In this document: in pieces, positions 1 to 9,956 of the stretch
How positions within the stretch are numbered: position 1 is the stretch's first letter
Layout: each line of letters begins with the position of its first letter
From: Saprospiraceae bacterium
GTDB taxonomy: Bacteria; Bacteroidota; Bacteroidia; Chitinophagales; Saprospiraceae
Direction: 5' to 3'
Assembly (NCBI GenBank): GCA_016715985.1
Contig: JADJXD010000001.1
Coordinates: forward strand, 5,022,001 to 5,086,000
DNA length: 64,000 nt
Program-made: the position numbers and the translations under genes
Notes under the pieces: model-generated
The model's input: the letters and a program-made list of their open reading frames with translations, nothing else
The model's database searches: none
Told to the model about the DNA's origin: nothing

Positions 1-6
1 ATATTT

Positions 7-108
7 ACACTTTCTTCCAAATAAATTTAGAAGCCCATTGACCTTTTTCTTCCAAATAAATTTGGAAGCCCATTACACTTTCTTCCAAATAAATTTGGAA
101 ACCCATTA
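7..108. repeat. Three tandem 34-bp repeats, each with an inverted repeat
   Basis: Three consecutive 34-bp units (7-40, 41-74, 75-108) differ by only a few bases. Each holds an 8-bp inverted repeat, TTCCAAAT-AA-ATTTGGAA (unit 1 has one change). The last unit overlaps the stop codon of the minus-strand gene at 106-1266, so the array lies directly behind that gene and may fold as serial hairpins in its transcript. The array may continue beyond the left edge. No spacers separate the units, so it is not a CRISPR. Confidence 0.75.
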
Positions 109-1266
109 ATCCCAAATAGGAAGACTATCAATCAGTTTTGAAAATTTTGACTCATATTCCGGATTTCCACCTAATAATTGTTCTAAAATCTTGTTTTGCA
201 CATTGTCATAAATTTTAACCATAGGAGCGCCATTAACGGTCAAATCTTTCACTCCTTCGTTGTATCTGTAATTAGGAAAATCGTAGTGATTTCTTTCAAT
301 AGCTTTTAATAATGACTTTTTGTTTTTAGACATCGTGTCTACCCCAAGGTATGTTATATCTTGCCTCTTATTCATTTTGTAAAATTTTTCAATAACAGGA
401 CCTACATTTTTGCAATGTATGCAACCTTCAAACCAAAAATACAACACTACGTATCTTTTATCGATATCCCCGATCCGATAATTGACATCAAGACTATCGA
501 TCATAGACACATCGTCCAATGATAATGTTTTATTTTTATCCATCATCATTTTTCTTGTGGGATATTTTGATAGATATTCAGGGCTATTGGATATTTTTAA
601 CATTTTTTCAAAAATAGAATTAACATCATCATCCATTTTGGGAGATGAAGTCCAATTGCTAAATGTGAATACATTAATAAAGAAATCACCTCTCGATTCA
701 AACTGATAATAGTACTTACTAATGTGAAAATTATTTTTATCAATCAGGACATTTGCCGTGGTCTTTCGAATAACATCATACTCAATCATCGTGTCATGTA
801 GTGTCAAATAGTAAAATTGTGCATCTGTCGAATCCAGACTCAAACTATCCCATCTTTTAGGGTTAATGAGTTTTGTTTCATTTCTGAATGATCCGCTAAA
901 ACATCGAAAAAACATCTGTGTCGTACCAAGCCTAACCTGCAAATCATTCGGACTATAGTCTTTTTTTATTTTACCTGATTTTATCCTCAGAAGGGTATCT
1001 TTTACAAAACAAAAGGTATCTTTCCGGTGGTGACTTATATATAAGAAATCATCATATTTACCTTGTGTGTTATTGACAATCAATTTACCTGTGTCAAGAA
1101 GTATTGTATTTGAATCTTTAACATTTTCTACCTTAATTTCATAACTAAAGGAAACATAGTCACTAATTCTTGCATTGACACTATCAATAATCGTATAAAG
1201 TTCCTGACCCTTGGATAAATGAATATGAAATAATGAAATCAAAAAAAAGAATTTGATTTTTTTCAT
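106..1266 (-). CDS. Secreted thioredoxin-fold (TlpA-like) protein
   Basis: 386 aa. Residues 1-20 form a signal peptide (MKKIKFFFLI...). Residues 21 to about 245 are a domain I do not recognise, rich in beta-type residues. The C-terminal 120 residues are a thioredoxin/TlpA-like fold: YVVLYFWFEGC leads into the redox motif CIHC (C282, C285), and a probable cis-proline lies in VNGAP near residue 348. Such proteins in Bacteroidota act in the periplasm as disulfide oxidoreductases, often in cytochrome maturation or stress response. No cytochrome genes are adjacent, so the substrate is unknown. The fold call is solid; the exact role is not. ATG start at 1266, with a terminal array of hairpins after the stop. 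Confidence 0.8.
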   Translation of the reverse strand: MKKIKFFFLISLFHIHLSKGQELYTIIDSVNARISDYVSFSYEIKVENVKDSNTILLDTGKLIVNNTQGKYDDFLYISHHRKDTFCFVKDTLLRIKSGKIKKDYSPNDLQVRLGTTQMFFRCFSGSFRNETKLINPKRWDSLSLDSTDAQFYYLTLHDTMIEYDVIRKTTANVLIDKNNFHISKYYYQFESRGDFFINVFTFSNWTSSPKMDDDVNSIFEKMLKISNSPEYLSKYPTRKMMMDKNKTLSLDDVSMIDSLDVNYRIGDIDKRYVVLYFWFEGCIHCKNVGPVIEKFYKMNKRQDITYLGVDTMSKNKKSLLKAIERNHYDFPNYRYNEGVKDLTVNGAPMVKIYDNVQNKILEQLLGGNPEYESKFSKLIDSLPIWD

Positions 1267-1575
1267 GTTTAAAATTAATTACAGTTGCGTTGTTGGCATT
1301 TAAAAGCACTCACCATTTTCTGATTCATTTCACATCAATTTGCAATTTGTTTTAGAATTGTCTTTTGAACATTAGCATAATACTGTAGTTATGTCTAATT
1401 CAATTGAAAAATGATTCCAAATTTATTACAAATATAAAGAAATTTCATCAAAAATCTTTTACTGTTAATCAACCTGATTTAATCTTTTTGTGAATACTTT
1501 TTATTTCACTTGACTGAAGTCAAGCAGCCCGTTTTTAAGATGCATCTTACTTTGCTATCACCACATATAAAATAA
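1267..1575. other. Intergenic region, one small hairpin
   Basis: Non-coding stretch upstream of the minus-strand thioredoxin-like gene; it should hold that gene's promoter. The only structure seen is a hairpin at 1509-1524 (CTTGAC-TGAA-GTCAAG), which could be an operator or part of a terminator. No TAnnTTTG box with a well-placed TTG was found. Confidence 0.4.
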
Positions 1576-1607
1576 AAAGCCCGGCATTTTACTGAATGTC
1601 GGGCTTT
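1576..1607 (-). terminator. Rho-independent terminator
   Basis: A 13-bp stem (AAAGCCCGGCATT paired with AATGTCGGGCTTT, one G-U pair) with a short loop. It is followed on the minus strand by a T-rich run after the stop codon of the hydrolase gene (stop at 1648). A T-rich stretch also follows on the plus strand, so it could work in both directions. Confidence 0.85.
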
Positions 1608-1647
1608 CTTTTTATAAAACTACTTTCTGATTTGAAGCAGAATGAGT

Positions 1648-3231
1648 TTAATCAAATATGACTTTTTTGCTTAAAACACCTTTTTCAAAACTCATTTGGA
1701 TGATATATATTCCATCTTTAAGGTCACCTCTTTGTAATTGGTATGTACTTTGATTGATATTTGAGAATGTTCTCATATTCCTTCCTGTAATGTCAAATAC
1801 TGAAATGCTTTTGATTGGAGTTGTTTCATTTACTGAAATATTCACGAAAGTCGCAGCCGGATTGGGTGACATATTCAACTGTACATCAGTGTCTGTCAAA
1901 TCTTTTACAGATGATACCACTAATTCTTTACAAGGTAAATCCAGTCCTATACAAGCTCTTGGTGCAACAAATGTGATAATAGAGTCAATATACCTTCTTG
2001 CTTTTTCAGGAGACATGTCGGGATTACTTAGTAAGCCATTGGCATTATTTACATTATCAGGTGACCAGAAATCCCATGGAGATGAATCACCGGGAATATT
2101 TGCAGCAGTACCATATATTGGAAACAGGTTAACTAAACCATCTTGCTTTCCTTTGATTGCTTGCCCGATTGGATCATATTCAGGTTTGATATTTTCGTAC
2201 TCTTCCTGGAATCCCAATTGTCTCAATTTTCTTTGAACTAAAAGTCCCCCCTGTACCTGAACCACGGGTAATTGTCCACCTGGAATCTGAACAAACAGAA
2301 CACCATCTTCATATGGAGCAAAAGGGTCATAAGGTGCCTGAATGGAAATAATATTCTTTGAATTTTCATCCAACCAACTAATATCACCTAGAGCTCCCCC
2401 CATCTGAATAGCTAATTTGAAATCAGAACTATGATTTACCCAATTTGGCTCATTTAAAGTGTCCCCTGTTGGTGGTGGGCCAGGATTGGGTGTTCCATCT
2501 TGATTAGGCGGTACTCTACCTGTAATTTTTCCTTCAATATCAGCATTGATATACCAGAATCCACCTCCCGGTAATGGAAATCGCTCAATAACAAAAGGAA
2601 GCTGATTGGAACCGATAAATTTGAAAGCAGGATTGGTAGTGCTAAATACCTTGCTATAGCTATCTAAAGTAGCTGTTGCTAAGGTAATATATCCACCTGT
2701 TCCCTGACCCCAGATTGCAATACGGGTAGTGTCAATTCCAAACGCATCTGCCTGCGCTTTAAAAAATCTGATTGCTGTTCTTGCATCCTGCACACCTCTG
2801 TAGGCAGCGTTGATAAGAGTATTTACTCTTGCCTCCTGCGTTGTAGCAACCGGATTCCAGCCTTTTCGGTAATCAGCAATCGCCACCACGTAACCCATTT
2901 TCGTAAGTCTGGTTGCAAATTCCACACTGGTACTGTCTTTAATGGTTCCGCTTACACTGGTGTTTTGTGGGAACGGAAGAAAGTTGCCGGTAGGAAAATA
3001 AATAATCAATGGCCTTTTAGTCTCAGTATCTCCTACGGGTCTATAAACATCTGTAGCAAGTGGCTGGCGAAATGTTCTACCTATCTGAGGTACTAGTAAT
3101 ACGGTGTAATTAAAGCCATAAGCTGTGGAAGTAACCTGTACTTCGTCGAATGTTTCTGTAAGATATCGTTGCGCATCGGAAGTGATGTTAAACAACAATA
3201 CGGTCATAACCATAAGTAAAAATCTTTTCAT
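1648..3231 (-). CDS. Secreted alpha/beta-hydrolase-like protein with T9SS sorting domain, nucleophile Ser missing
   Basis: 527 aa from the ATG at 3231; a TTG two codons upstream is less likely. Residues 1-20 are a signal peptide. The body resembles carboxylesterase/BD-FAE-type hydrolases: IIYFPTGNF around the oxyanion region, ADYRKGWNP, DARTAIRFFK, then IAIWGQGTGGY at the nucleophile elbow. The normal G-x-S-x-G is here G-Q-G-T-G, so the serine is replaced by glycine (about residue 177) and normal ester hydrolysis is doubtful. The last 75 residues (SPNPA..., SISVFDITGR, LKDGIYIIQM, KKVIFD) are a type A T9SS sorting domain, so the protein is exported and probably surface-attached. It lies 57 nt after the TonB receptor gene in the same direction, so the two likely form an operon. 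Confidence 0.8.
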   Translation of the reverse strand: MKRFLLMVMTVLLFNITSDAQRYLTETFDEVQVTSTAYGFNYTVLLVPQIGRTFRQPLATDVYRPVGDTETKRPLIIYFPTGNFLPFPQNTSVSGTIKDSTSVEFATRLTKMGYVVAIADYRKGWNPVATTQEARVNTLINAAYRGVQDARTAIRFFKAQADAFGIDTTRIAIWGQGTGGYITLATATLDSYSKVFSTTNPAFKFIGSNQLPFVIERFPLPGGGFWYINADIEGKITGRVPPNQDGTPNPGPPPTGDTLNEPNWVNHSSDFKLAIQMGGALGDISWLDENSKNIISIQAPYDPFAPYEDGVLFVQIPGGQLPVVQVQGGLLVQRKLRQLGFQEEYENIKPEYDPIGQAIKGKQDGLVNLFPIYGTAANIPGDSSPWDFWSPDNVNNANGLLSNPDMSPEKARRYIDSIITFVAPRACIGLDLPCKELVVSSVKDLTDTDVQLNMSPNPAATFVNISVNETTPIKSISVFDITGRNMRTFSNINQSTYQLQRGDLKDGIYIIQMSFEKGVLSKKVIFD

Positions 3232-3288
3232 CTTCAATGTGTTTTAGATTTAATAATTAATAAATAATTTGTTAGTGAAAATTGCATT

Positions 3289-6117
3289 TTAATTCTTTTT
3301 GAAATCATATAATAAAGAAATATAAGCCATCCTTCCGATTCTGGGGCCTCCGTAAGTTTGGAAGACCTTGTTGTTTAAAATATTTGAAGCTCCTGTTTTG
3401 ATGGTTAGTTTGATTTTAGGAATACCATAGTTCACTTGTGCATCGATGAGACCATATGCAGGAATAACACCTGTAAACTGCGGAGAACCCTCAAAAATAA
3501 ATGATGCAACCCATCTGTAATTGACATTAAATCCGAGATTCTGAATTTTAGTTCCACCCATTTTTATGACGATGTCACGACCTGAAATGGATACATTGTA
3601 TTTGTGCTCAGGAGTATTAAAAGCAGGGATTATCGGATCGTCAACATCTAATTTGTTTAAAGTATTCCAGGAATAGTTTCCTGCCAGCATATAATATTTT
3701 TGGAAATAATAATTTAATCCAAGTGAAAACCCCTGTGTAGTTACAGTATTAAAGGAATTGGCAGCATATCTGTAAACCTGAGTATTTCGGGGTAAACCTA
3801 CCACTTCATCAAATTCGCTGTCCACACCAATAACAAAACCCAAAAAGTCATCGTATCTGCTGTAATAATAGCTTGCATCTACAAAAGTGTTGTTAAATAA
3901 TGTAGTTCTGTAGCCTAATTCAATTGATTTTACTTTTTCAGGCCTTACGCCTTCAATGTTGTAATAACTCAATCTGTTTTTGTCAAAAGTATTCAGATAG
4001 TCTATAAAAGATTCTACCGTGATCAGATTTTGTTTGCCTTCAAGGTTTCCGGATAATATAGCAGGGCCAACATTTAGAAATAAATACTGATCTGTCAAAG
4101 TGGGATTTCGAATTGCGGACGAGAAAGATAATCTGAAATAATTATTATTACTTGGCGTATAAACAAGGGATGCTGCCGGAGAGAATAACCAGTCAAAATT
4201 TACATTTTTATCTGCTCTGATTGTGGCATTGAATTTAAATTTATTATCTGAAAATTTCTTCTCTATGCCTGTGTACATTCCAAATTCATGATTGGTAATT
4301 TTAACATCGGCTGTATCGTAAAATATCGTTCCTTCAGAATTAGGTGTATATAATCTTCCGTTTGCACCGACTACAATAGCATCCGTAAAGGACGGTTCAA
4401 ACTTATATTCTCCATGAACATGATACAGAGCTGATTTGTCAAAAAATCTGGTTCCACTATTTATGTCTCTCTTATTTGATTTTTTTGTTGTAATCTCTTT
4501 AAAAAGTTGATTAAATCTGTCAGTTCCAGGCTCATAAAATTCAAATGTTTTACCTGCTACTGTGTGCGTGTTAGCATAATTTAATGCATTATCATGATAT
4601 TCAACCAGTTTGTCCCGGTTTGAAACTAACCATGATTTAGCCTGGAGAGAATCAAAATTGAAAGTAAAAGTATTCGGATCAAACGTAAGCTGCGGATATC
4701 CGTTTTCACGCATGTCAGGAGTTGCATTGGATTCCCAGTGAAAAAGGTAATCACTGTACCAGTTGACATCATCTTTTGCTCTTTGTTGCATTAAAAGTGC
4801 CGTAAAATAAGGGTCATATGAGTCGCCTGCGTCTTCCTGCGTATTGTATGCCCGAATGAAGTATTTATTTCTCTTTTTAAATTCGATTTTGTTTTGATAA
4901 AATGTTATGTTTTTGAGACTGAATCTGTTATCTCCCTGATACACAGTTGTACCGTTTCCTATATTAAATCCATAAATCAACTCGGGGGACTCTTCCTTCA
5001 TCGATGGAAATAACCTCAAATGAAGACCAATATTTGATTTGAAATTTTTAGTATTATAATCAACAATATCAATTTCATCATATCCTCTTCTGTGATAAAT
5101 ACCCATTCCTGCCTGTGGTCTGAATAATGCTGTTCTGGATTCATCAAATATTACCTTGTACTCATCTCCATAAGAATTGACTTTATCAAACCTTCCCGGA
5201 TTATCTGCAGCGGATCTGGAGCCCGACACGGGATCATAATTATCAGCAACCCAATCATAGGCTTTCATGAAAAACAAATTTGCTTTAAATGCAAGAAAAT
5301 CATGTCCATTTTTATTTTTTATGACATCTGCATATCTGAACGCCGTTTCAAAAAGCTCTCTTTCTCCTGCTTTGACAGAAACAGAGAGACCTTTATTATA
5401 AAATGGATTTTTCGTCTCCATACTGATGACGCCATTAAAAGCATTCGGACCATAAAAAGCGGAACTTGCTCCAACCACTAAATCCACCTTCTGGATATCC
5501 AATTCCGGGGAACCAAGAAAATTCCCTAAAGAAAAGTTGAGGCCCGGTGACTGATTATCGACTCCATCAATAATCTGTAGTGATCTGACAGGACTTGTAC
5601 TATTAAATCCTCTTGTATTTATAATGGTAAATCCGATACTTGCTGTAGTCAGATCCACTCCTTTTAAAGCACCTAAACCACTATAAAAATCATTGGAAGC
5701 TGTTTGTTTGATGGCAATGGCATCTAATGATTCGACTGTCAGTGGAGATTCTTTTTGTTTGGTGTCTATTCTCTGTCCTTTAATTTCTACACCCAAATCA
5801 ATGGTGATGGCATCTTCGAAAAGTTTAATATTTATCTTATCTGATGCAGTGGTTACTTCATACACTAATTCAGTATATCCGATGTAACTTACCAATAAAT
5901 TAGTGGGAAGGGAATTTACTTTTAATTCAAAAGTTCCGTCGTAATCGGTTGTAGTGCCAATATCTGTATTCGTCTGTAACACAACACTTGCACCAATCAA
6001 GGCCTCCCCATTTCTCTGGTCACTGACTTTTCCTTTTAATGTCACTTGTGCATAAACGGTATTCTTGCAAGCAAAACAGCTTATCAAAAAGAAAAGAGAA
6101 CAACAAATTACCTTCAT
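3289..6117 (-). CDS. TonB-dependent outer-membrane receptor
   Basis: 942 aa. A signal peptide with a Cys-rich tail (about residues 1-23) is followed by a carboxypeptidase-regulatory-like beta-sandwich (GKVSDQRNGEALIGASVVLQ..., about 27-105). Then come the plug (TRGFNS..., QIIDGVDN, VVGASSAFYGPNAFNGVI, about 120-235) and a long 22-strand-type barrel ending in an aromatic-rich strand (MAYISLLYDFKKN). It would import a large ligand using TonB-ExbBD energy. The ligand is unknown. The co-directional downstream partner is a secreted hydrolase-like protein, so receptor and surface protein may bind the same substrate. The gene is divergent from the receptor at 6460. Confidence 0.9.
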   Translation of the reverse strand: MKVICCSLFFLISCFACKNTVYAQVTLKGKVSDQRNGEALIGASVVLQTNTDIGTTTDYDGTFELKVNSLPTNLLVSYIGYTELVYEVTTASDKINIKLFEDAITIDLGVEIKGQRIDTKQKESPLTVESLDAIAIKQTASNDFYSGLGALKGVDLTTASIGFTIINTRGFNSTSPVRSLQIIDGVDNQSPGLNFSLGNFLGSPELDIQKVDLVVGASSAFYGPNAFNGVISMETKNPFYNKGLSVSVKAGERELFETAFRYADVIKNKNGHDFLAFKANLFFMKAYDWVADNYDPVSGSRSAADNPGRFDKVNSYGDEYKVIFDESRTALFRPQAGMGIYHRRGYDEIDIVDYNTKNFKSNIGLHLRLFPSMKEESPELIYGFNIGNGTTVYQGDNRFSLKNITFYQNKIEFKKRNKYFIRAYNTQEDAGDSYDPYFTALLMQQRAKDDVNWYSDYLFHWESNATPDMRENGYPQLTFDPNTFTFNFDSLQAKSWLVSNRDKLVEYHDNALNYANTHTVAGKTFEFYEPGTDRFNQLFKEITTKKSNKRDINSGTRFFDKSALYHVHGEYKFEPSFTDAIVVGANGRLYTPNSEGTIFYDTADVKITNHEFGMYTGIEKKFSDNKFKFNATIRADKNVNFDWLFSPAASLVYTPSNNNYFRLSFSSAIRNPTLTDQYLFLNVGPAILSGNLEGKQNLITVESFIDYLNTFDKNRLSYYNIEGVRPEKVKSIELGYRTTLFNNTFVDASYYYSRYDDFLGFVIGVDSEFDEVVGLPRNTQVYRYAANSFNTVTTQGFSLGLNYYFQKYYMLAGNYSWNTLNKLDVDDPIIPAFNTPEHKYNVSISGRDIVIKMGGTKIQNLGFNVNYRWVASFIFEGSPQFTGVIPAYGLIDAQVNYGIPKIKLTIKTGASNILNNKVFQTYGGPRIGRMAYISLLYDFKKN

Positions 6118-6459
6118 ACGGTGTACTTTAATGTGCTTCTGATGTTAATGATTTGTAAAATTGTGATGCAATGTATGATTAATTTTGGAATTGAAAAATT
6201 ATTGCCCAGTATTTTTTAGGAATTGGAATTTGATGACTGATTAGACCTTAAATGTGTGTTATGATTCTTTAAAATAAATTATTTTGTAAAAGGCTTTATT
6301 TTGATCCTTATCATCTGATTTTCTGAGTTATACACATTGCCTACTGAATATTATTTTGACAAAATGTGATATTTTAATTTAGTCCTTTCATGAAAGCTAC
6401 ATGGTTTCAACAACAAAATTGTAACAACTTTGTATAGCTCCTGAAAAATTATAATTCTA
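6118..6459. other. Divergent intergenic region
   Basis: 342-bp AT-rich gap between two divergently transcribed TonB-receptor genes; promoters for both must lie here. I saw no clear TTG / TAnnTTTG pair, hairpin or repeat that I can support. Confidence 0.5.
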
Positions 6460-8859
6460 ATGAAGAAGTTATTTGGTATATGTGTTTGTATTTTGATTTT
6501 ATCGTTTTCCGTTTCTGCACAGACAGGCGTTTTAAAGGGCTTTGTCAGAGATGCAAAAACGAACATCCCGCTCATTGGAGCTAATGTTTTGGTGACATCT
6601 GATACGGGAACTGTTACCGATGAAAACGGATTTTTTATTTTTGATAATATAAAACCGGGTCTTTACGATATTCAGGTTTCATACATAGGATACACAACGG
6701 AAGCATTATTTGAAATTGAGGTACAGGGTGTTAAGCCTACAATTCTTGAATTTATGCTGAAGGAAGATTCCGGACAGTTGGATGAAGTTGTGGTCAAAGC
6801 TTCTTCTTTCAGACGAACATCAGAAAGCCCTCTTTCACTTCGAAATATCGGTGTATCTGAAATCAAAAGAAATCCGGGTGGCAACAGAGACATCTCACGG
6901 GTAATTCAGTCCTTGCCGGGTGTAACATCAACTGCATCTTTCAGAAATGACCTGATAATCAGAGGCGGTGCACCCAATGAAAACCGGTTTTTCATTGATG
7001 ATGTGGAAGTGCCTAATATTAACCACTTTGCCACGCAAGGTTCTTCGGGCGGGCCGGCAGGACTCCTGAATGTAGATTTTATCAGGGAAGTGGATTTTTT
7101 CAGTGGGGCATTTCCGGTCAGTCGTGGTAATTCCTTGAGTTCTGTTTTTAATTTTAAATTGAAAGACGGTAGAGATGACCGTTTGGGTTTTACGGCTACT
7201 GCCGGTGCGACTGATTTAGGAATTGCTATAGATGGGCCTTTAGGTGAGAAGAGCACTTTTTTATTTTCTGCCAGAAGATCTTACCTTCAGTTTTTATTTA
7301 AAGCGATCGGATTACCATTTTTGCCAACGTACACCGATTTTAATGCAAAGTACAAGTACAAAATAGACAATAAAAACGAAATATACTTTATTGGAATCGG
7401 TGCAATTGATGATTTTGTATTAAATAAAGATGCAAATGAGACTGAATCCAAACAATATCTGTTAAACCAATTGCCGGTAAATACGCAATGGAATTATACG
7501 AATGGCATTGTTTATAAGCGCTATCATAATAATGGATTTACAAATTTTGTTCTGAGCAGAAATATGTTGAACAATGAAGCCGTAAAATACCTGAATAATG
7601 ATGAATCTGATGAAAAAAATCTGATATTGGATTATAAATCTCAGGAAATAGAAAATAAGCTAAGGATAGAATCATTCAGAACTGCCGGAAAATGGGAATT
7701 TTTGGTAGGTACGGGATACGAGTTTGTCAAATACAACAATTCTACGTTTAATAAAATTTTTACAAATTCTGGTGCTGCTGATATTCAATACACTTCAGCG
7801 ATAGATTTTCATAAATACAGTGTTTTCGGAAATATCAGTCGAAAATTTTTCAATGATAATCTGACATTATCAGGTGGAATCAGAATGGATGGCAATAGTT
7901 TTTCAGATGCTATGCAAAATCCAATGGAACAGTTTTCCCCAAGAATTTCTGCATCGTGGAAATTGGACGAAGCATGGAGTTTAAATTTCAATACAGGAAG
8001 ATATTATCAACTACCACCTTACACCATATTGGGTTATCAGGATGACAGGGGATTTGTTAACAAAAATGCAACTTACATTCAGGCAGATCACATTGTAGCA
8101 GGTATCGAACTGAACACAACTACATCATCCAGAATTACACTTGAAGGATATTACAAAAAATATAATAATTATCCTTTCCTACTGCGGGACAGGGTTTCTT
8201 TAGCAAATTTAGGCGGAGACTTTGGTGTTATCGGAAATGAGCCATCTCAATCAACTTCTGTAGGGAGAACTTATGGGTTAGAGTTTCTTTTTCAGCAACG
8301 GTTATATAAAGGATTTTATGGAATTGTTGCATACACACTTGGTTTTTCAGAGTTTCAGGATGTAAATGGTAAATATGTTCCGAGTAGTTGGGATTCGCGA
8401 CATATTATAAATCTCACTGCCGGAAAGAGATTCGGGAAGGACTGGGAATTTGGATTAAAATGGAGATATCAGGACGGATTGCCTTCCACACCTTTTAGTC
8501 CGGAATCGGATCTCGTGTTTAATTGGGATAGAAATGCCCGAGGAATTCCTGATTATACCAGATTGAATAGTCGGAGAGATGGCGCTTTCAATGCGCTGGA
8601 TATCAGATTAGATAAAAAATGGTTTTTTAAAGGTTGGGATCTGAACTTATATATTGATATTCAGAATATTACATCAAGTGTCATAAACAGAGAAGTTCTG
8701 ATTTTGGATAGACCGCTGGATGACAATAATATGCCAGTGGGTGAAGGAATTATACTTAATCCTGATTCTGACCCGGCAGATCAACGGTATAAGTTGAAAT
8801 CCATTTCAGATGCTTCCGGAAACGTACTACCTACTATAGGGATTGTTATCAGTATTTGA
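6460..8859 (+). CDS. TonB-dependent receptor with carboxypeptidase-like N-domain
   Basis: 799 aa. Signal peptide (1-20, ending SVSAQ), then a carboxypeptidase-regulatory-like domain (VLKGFVRDAKTNIPLIGANV, about 22-105). The plug contains RVIQSLPGV, IIRGGAPNENRFFIDDVEVP and SGAFPVSRGNSLSSVFNF. The rest is a beta-barrel rich in aromatic residues, ending IGIVISI. The plug style (R-NPGGNRDISRV, FIDDVEVPNINHF) is a recurring Bacteroidota subfamily of unknown substrate. It stands alone on the plus strand; the next gene (8870-9729) converges on it with only about 10 nt between them. Confidence 0.9.
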   Translation: MKKLFGICVCILILSFSVSAQTGVLKGFVRDAKTNIPLIGANVLVTSDTGTVTDENGFFIFDNIKPGLYDIQVSYIGYTTEALFEIEVQGVKPTILEFMLKEDSGQLDEVVVKASSFRRTSESPLSLRNIGVSEIKRNPGGNRDISRVIQSLPGVTSTASFRNDLIIRGGAPNENRFFIDDVEVPNINHFATQGSSGGPAGLLNVDFIREVDFFSGAFPVSRGNSLSSVFNFKLKDGRDDRLGFTATAGATDLGIAIDGPLGEKSTFLFSARRSYLQFLFKAIGLPFLPTYTDFNAKYKYKIDNKNEIYFIGIGAIDDFVLNKDANETESKQYLLNQLPVNTQWNYTNGIVYKRYHNNGFTNFVLSRNMLNNEAVKYLNNDESDEKNLILDYKSQEIENKLRIESFRTAGKWEFLVGTGYEFVKYNNSTFNKIFTNSGAADIQYTSAIDFHKYSVFGNISRKFFNDNLTLSGGIRMDGNSFSDAMQNPMEQFSPRISASWKLDEAWSLNFNTGRYYQLPPYTILGYQDDRGFVNKNATYIQADHIVAGIELNTTTSSRITLEGYYKKYNNYPFLLRDRVSLANLGGDFGVIGNEPSQSTSVGRTYGLEFLFQQRLYKGFYGIVAYTLGFSEFQDVNGKYVPSSWDSRHIINLTAGKRFGKDWEFGLKWRYQDGLPSTPFSPESDLVFNWDRNARGIPDYTRLNSRRDGAFNALDIRLDKKWFFKGWDLNLYIDIQNITSSVINREVLILDRPLDDNNMPVGEGIILNPDSDPADQRYKLKSISDASGNVLPTIGIVISI

Positions 8860-8869
8860 TTAACTGTTT

Positions 8870-9729
8870 TTAATGACCCGGCTCATAAATCAATCGCAGG
8901 AAAGTACTGAATCTTTGATTTTCACGCTTCACGGGAATACCTGTTACAATACCTATCAAAAGATTATCAGCTATTCCCACTCTCATTTGAGGTCTGATGA
9001 TCATGTCGAAATCATTGCCGGTAAACTCTTTGTTAAATTCAACCCCTATAAAATTACGCGTACCTGTTATCATGTAGTGAAAATTTGAATTTACCTGCCA
9101 TGTAGTATGCCAGGAGTTGTCTGAGAAGTGATTGATAAATTGCGGTCCGGTATATAGTAATGTGTGGAAATTTCTTCCTAATCTTTTGGCAGCTACAAAG
9201 AATGGGTTATATAGATTTCCTTCAAAAACTTTCTGTTTTGAATAGTCTGCAAACGGAGAAAGTTCAAATTCATGGATATAACCGATTGCCATAGAAGTAG
9301 TTCTTTTTCTGACACGAGAAAGGTGTATTGTGCTGCGAGTTTTAAACTATTCAGTCTGTTCTTTGGAGCATTTTCATTCTCAACAGTGGGGAAATAAAAT
9401 GTAAACGGTAATTCCACTTCCAGTCCAAGTCTGTTGATAGGTGCCCACTCATATTCTACTAAAGCAAGATATTCATCATACCGCATATTATCCGTTAATC
9501 CGAACCCTAAATTCCATTCTTTTTCTCCTTTTCTTGCACCAAGGTCTCTAATAAGGTCAATATATAGCGGTTCAGCATGCAATACTTTGGCTGACTCGTT
9601 TTTTTTCTGAATTTCGAGTATATACAAGCTGTCTAATTCATCATTGGAGAGTGGACGCTCCGGCTTGATTTGTCCGAATAAACTTTTAAAAGAAAAAAAT
9701 AAACTAATTATCAATATACACTGTCTCAT
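8870..9729 (-). pseudogene. Conserved Bacteroidota beta-barrel-like protein gene, split by a frameshift
   Basis: Two overlapping minus-strand reading frames (9193-9729 and 8870-9292) read as one protein if one base is added in the T5 tract at 9304-9308 (A5 in the sense strand). The first frame then continues ...QYTFLVSEK into RTTSMAIGYIHEFEL.... The N-part has a signal peptide (ending KSLFGQ) and the motif HAEPLYIDLIRDLGARKGE, which I recognise from a widespread Bacteroidota family of unknown function. The C-part has alternating strands typical of an outer-membrane barrel. The break may be a real mutation, a homopolymer assembly error, or less likely programmed -1 slippage. The full product would be about 285 aa. 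Confidence 0.75.
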
Positions 9730-9956
9730 ATTCTGTTCTTTTTTTGATTTGGCATTCTAAACGCAATAAATTCTTTTTTTGTTTTGTAGTATTAAATATT
9801 TCAAATTTAAATACTGCTTTTTAGTTGATTTTGATACGTTAATAAATTTATAATTGGTGTCTTTCTTAAAATATTTTAATATTATTTTTAAACCAATATA
9901 TATTTTAACTTATTTATAAAACATTAAACAATATTTATATTGATATTTGCCGCATA

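Noticed and set aside
6118..6459. Possible promoters between the divergent receptor genes
   Set aside because: Only partial matches to TTG / TAnnTTTG, none at acceptable spacing.
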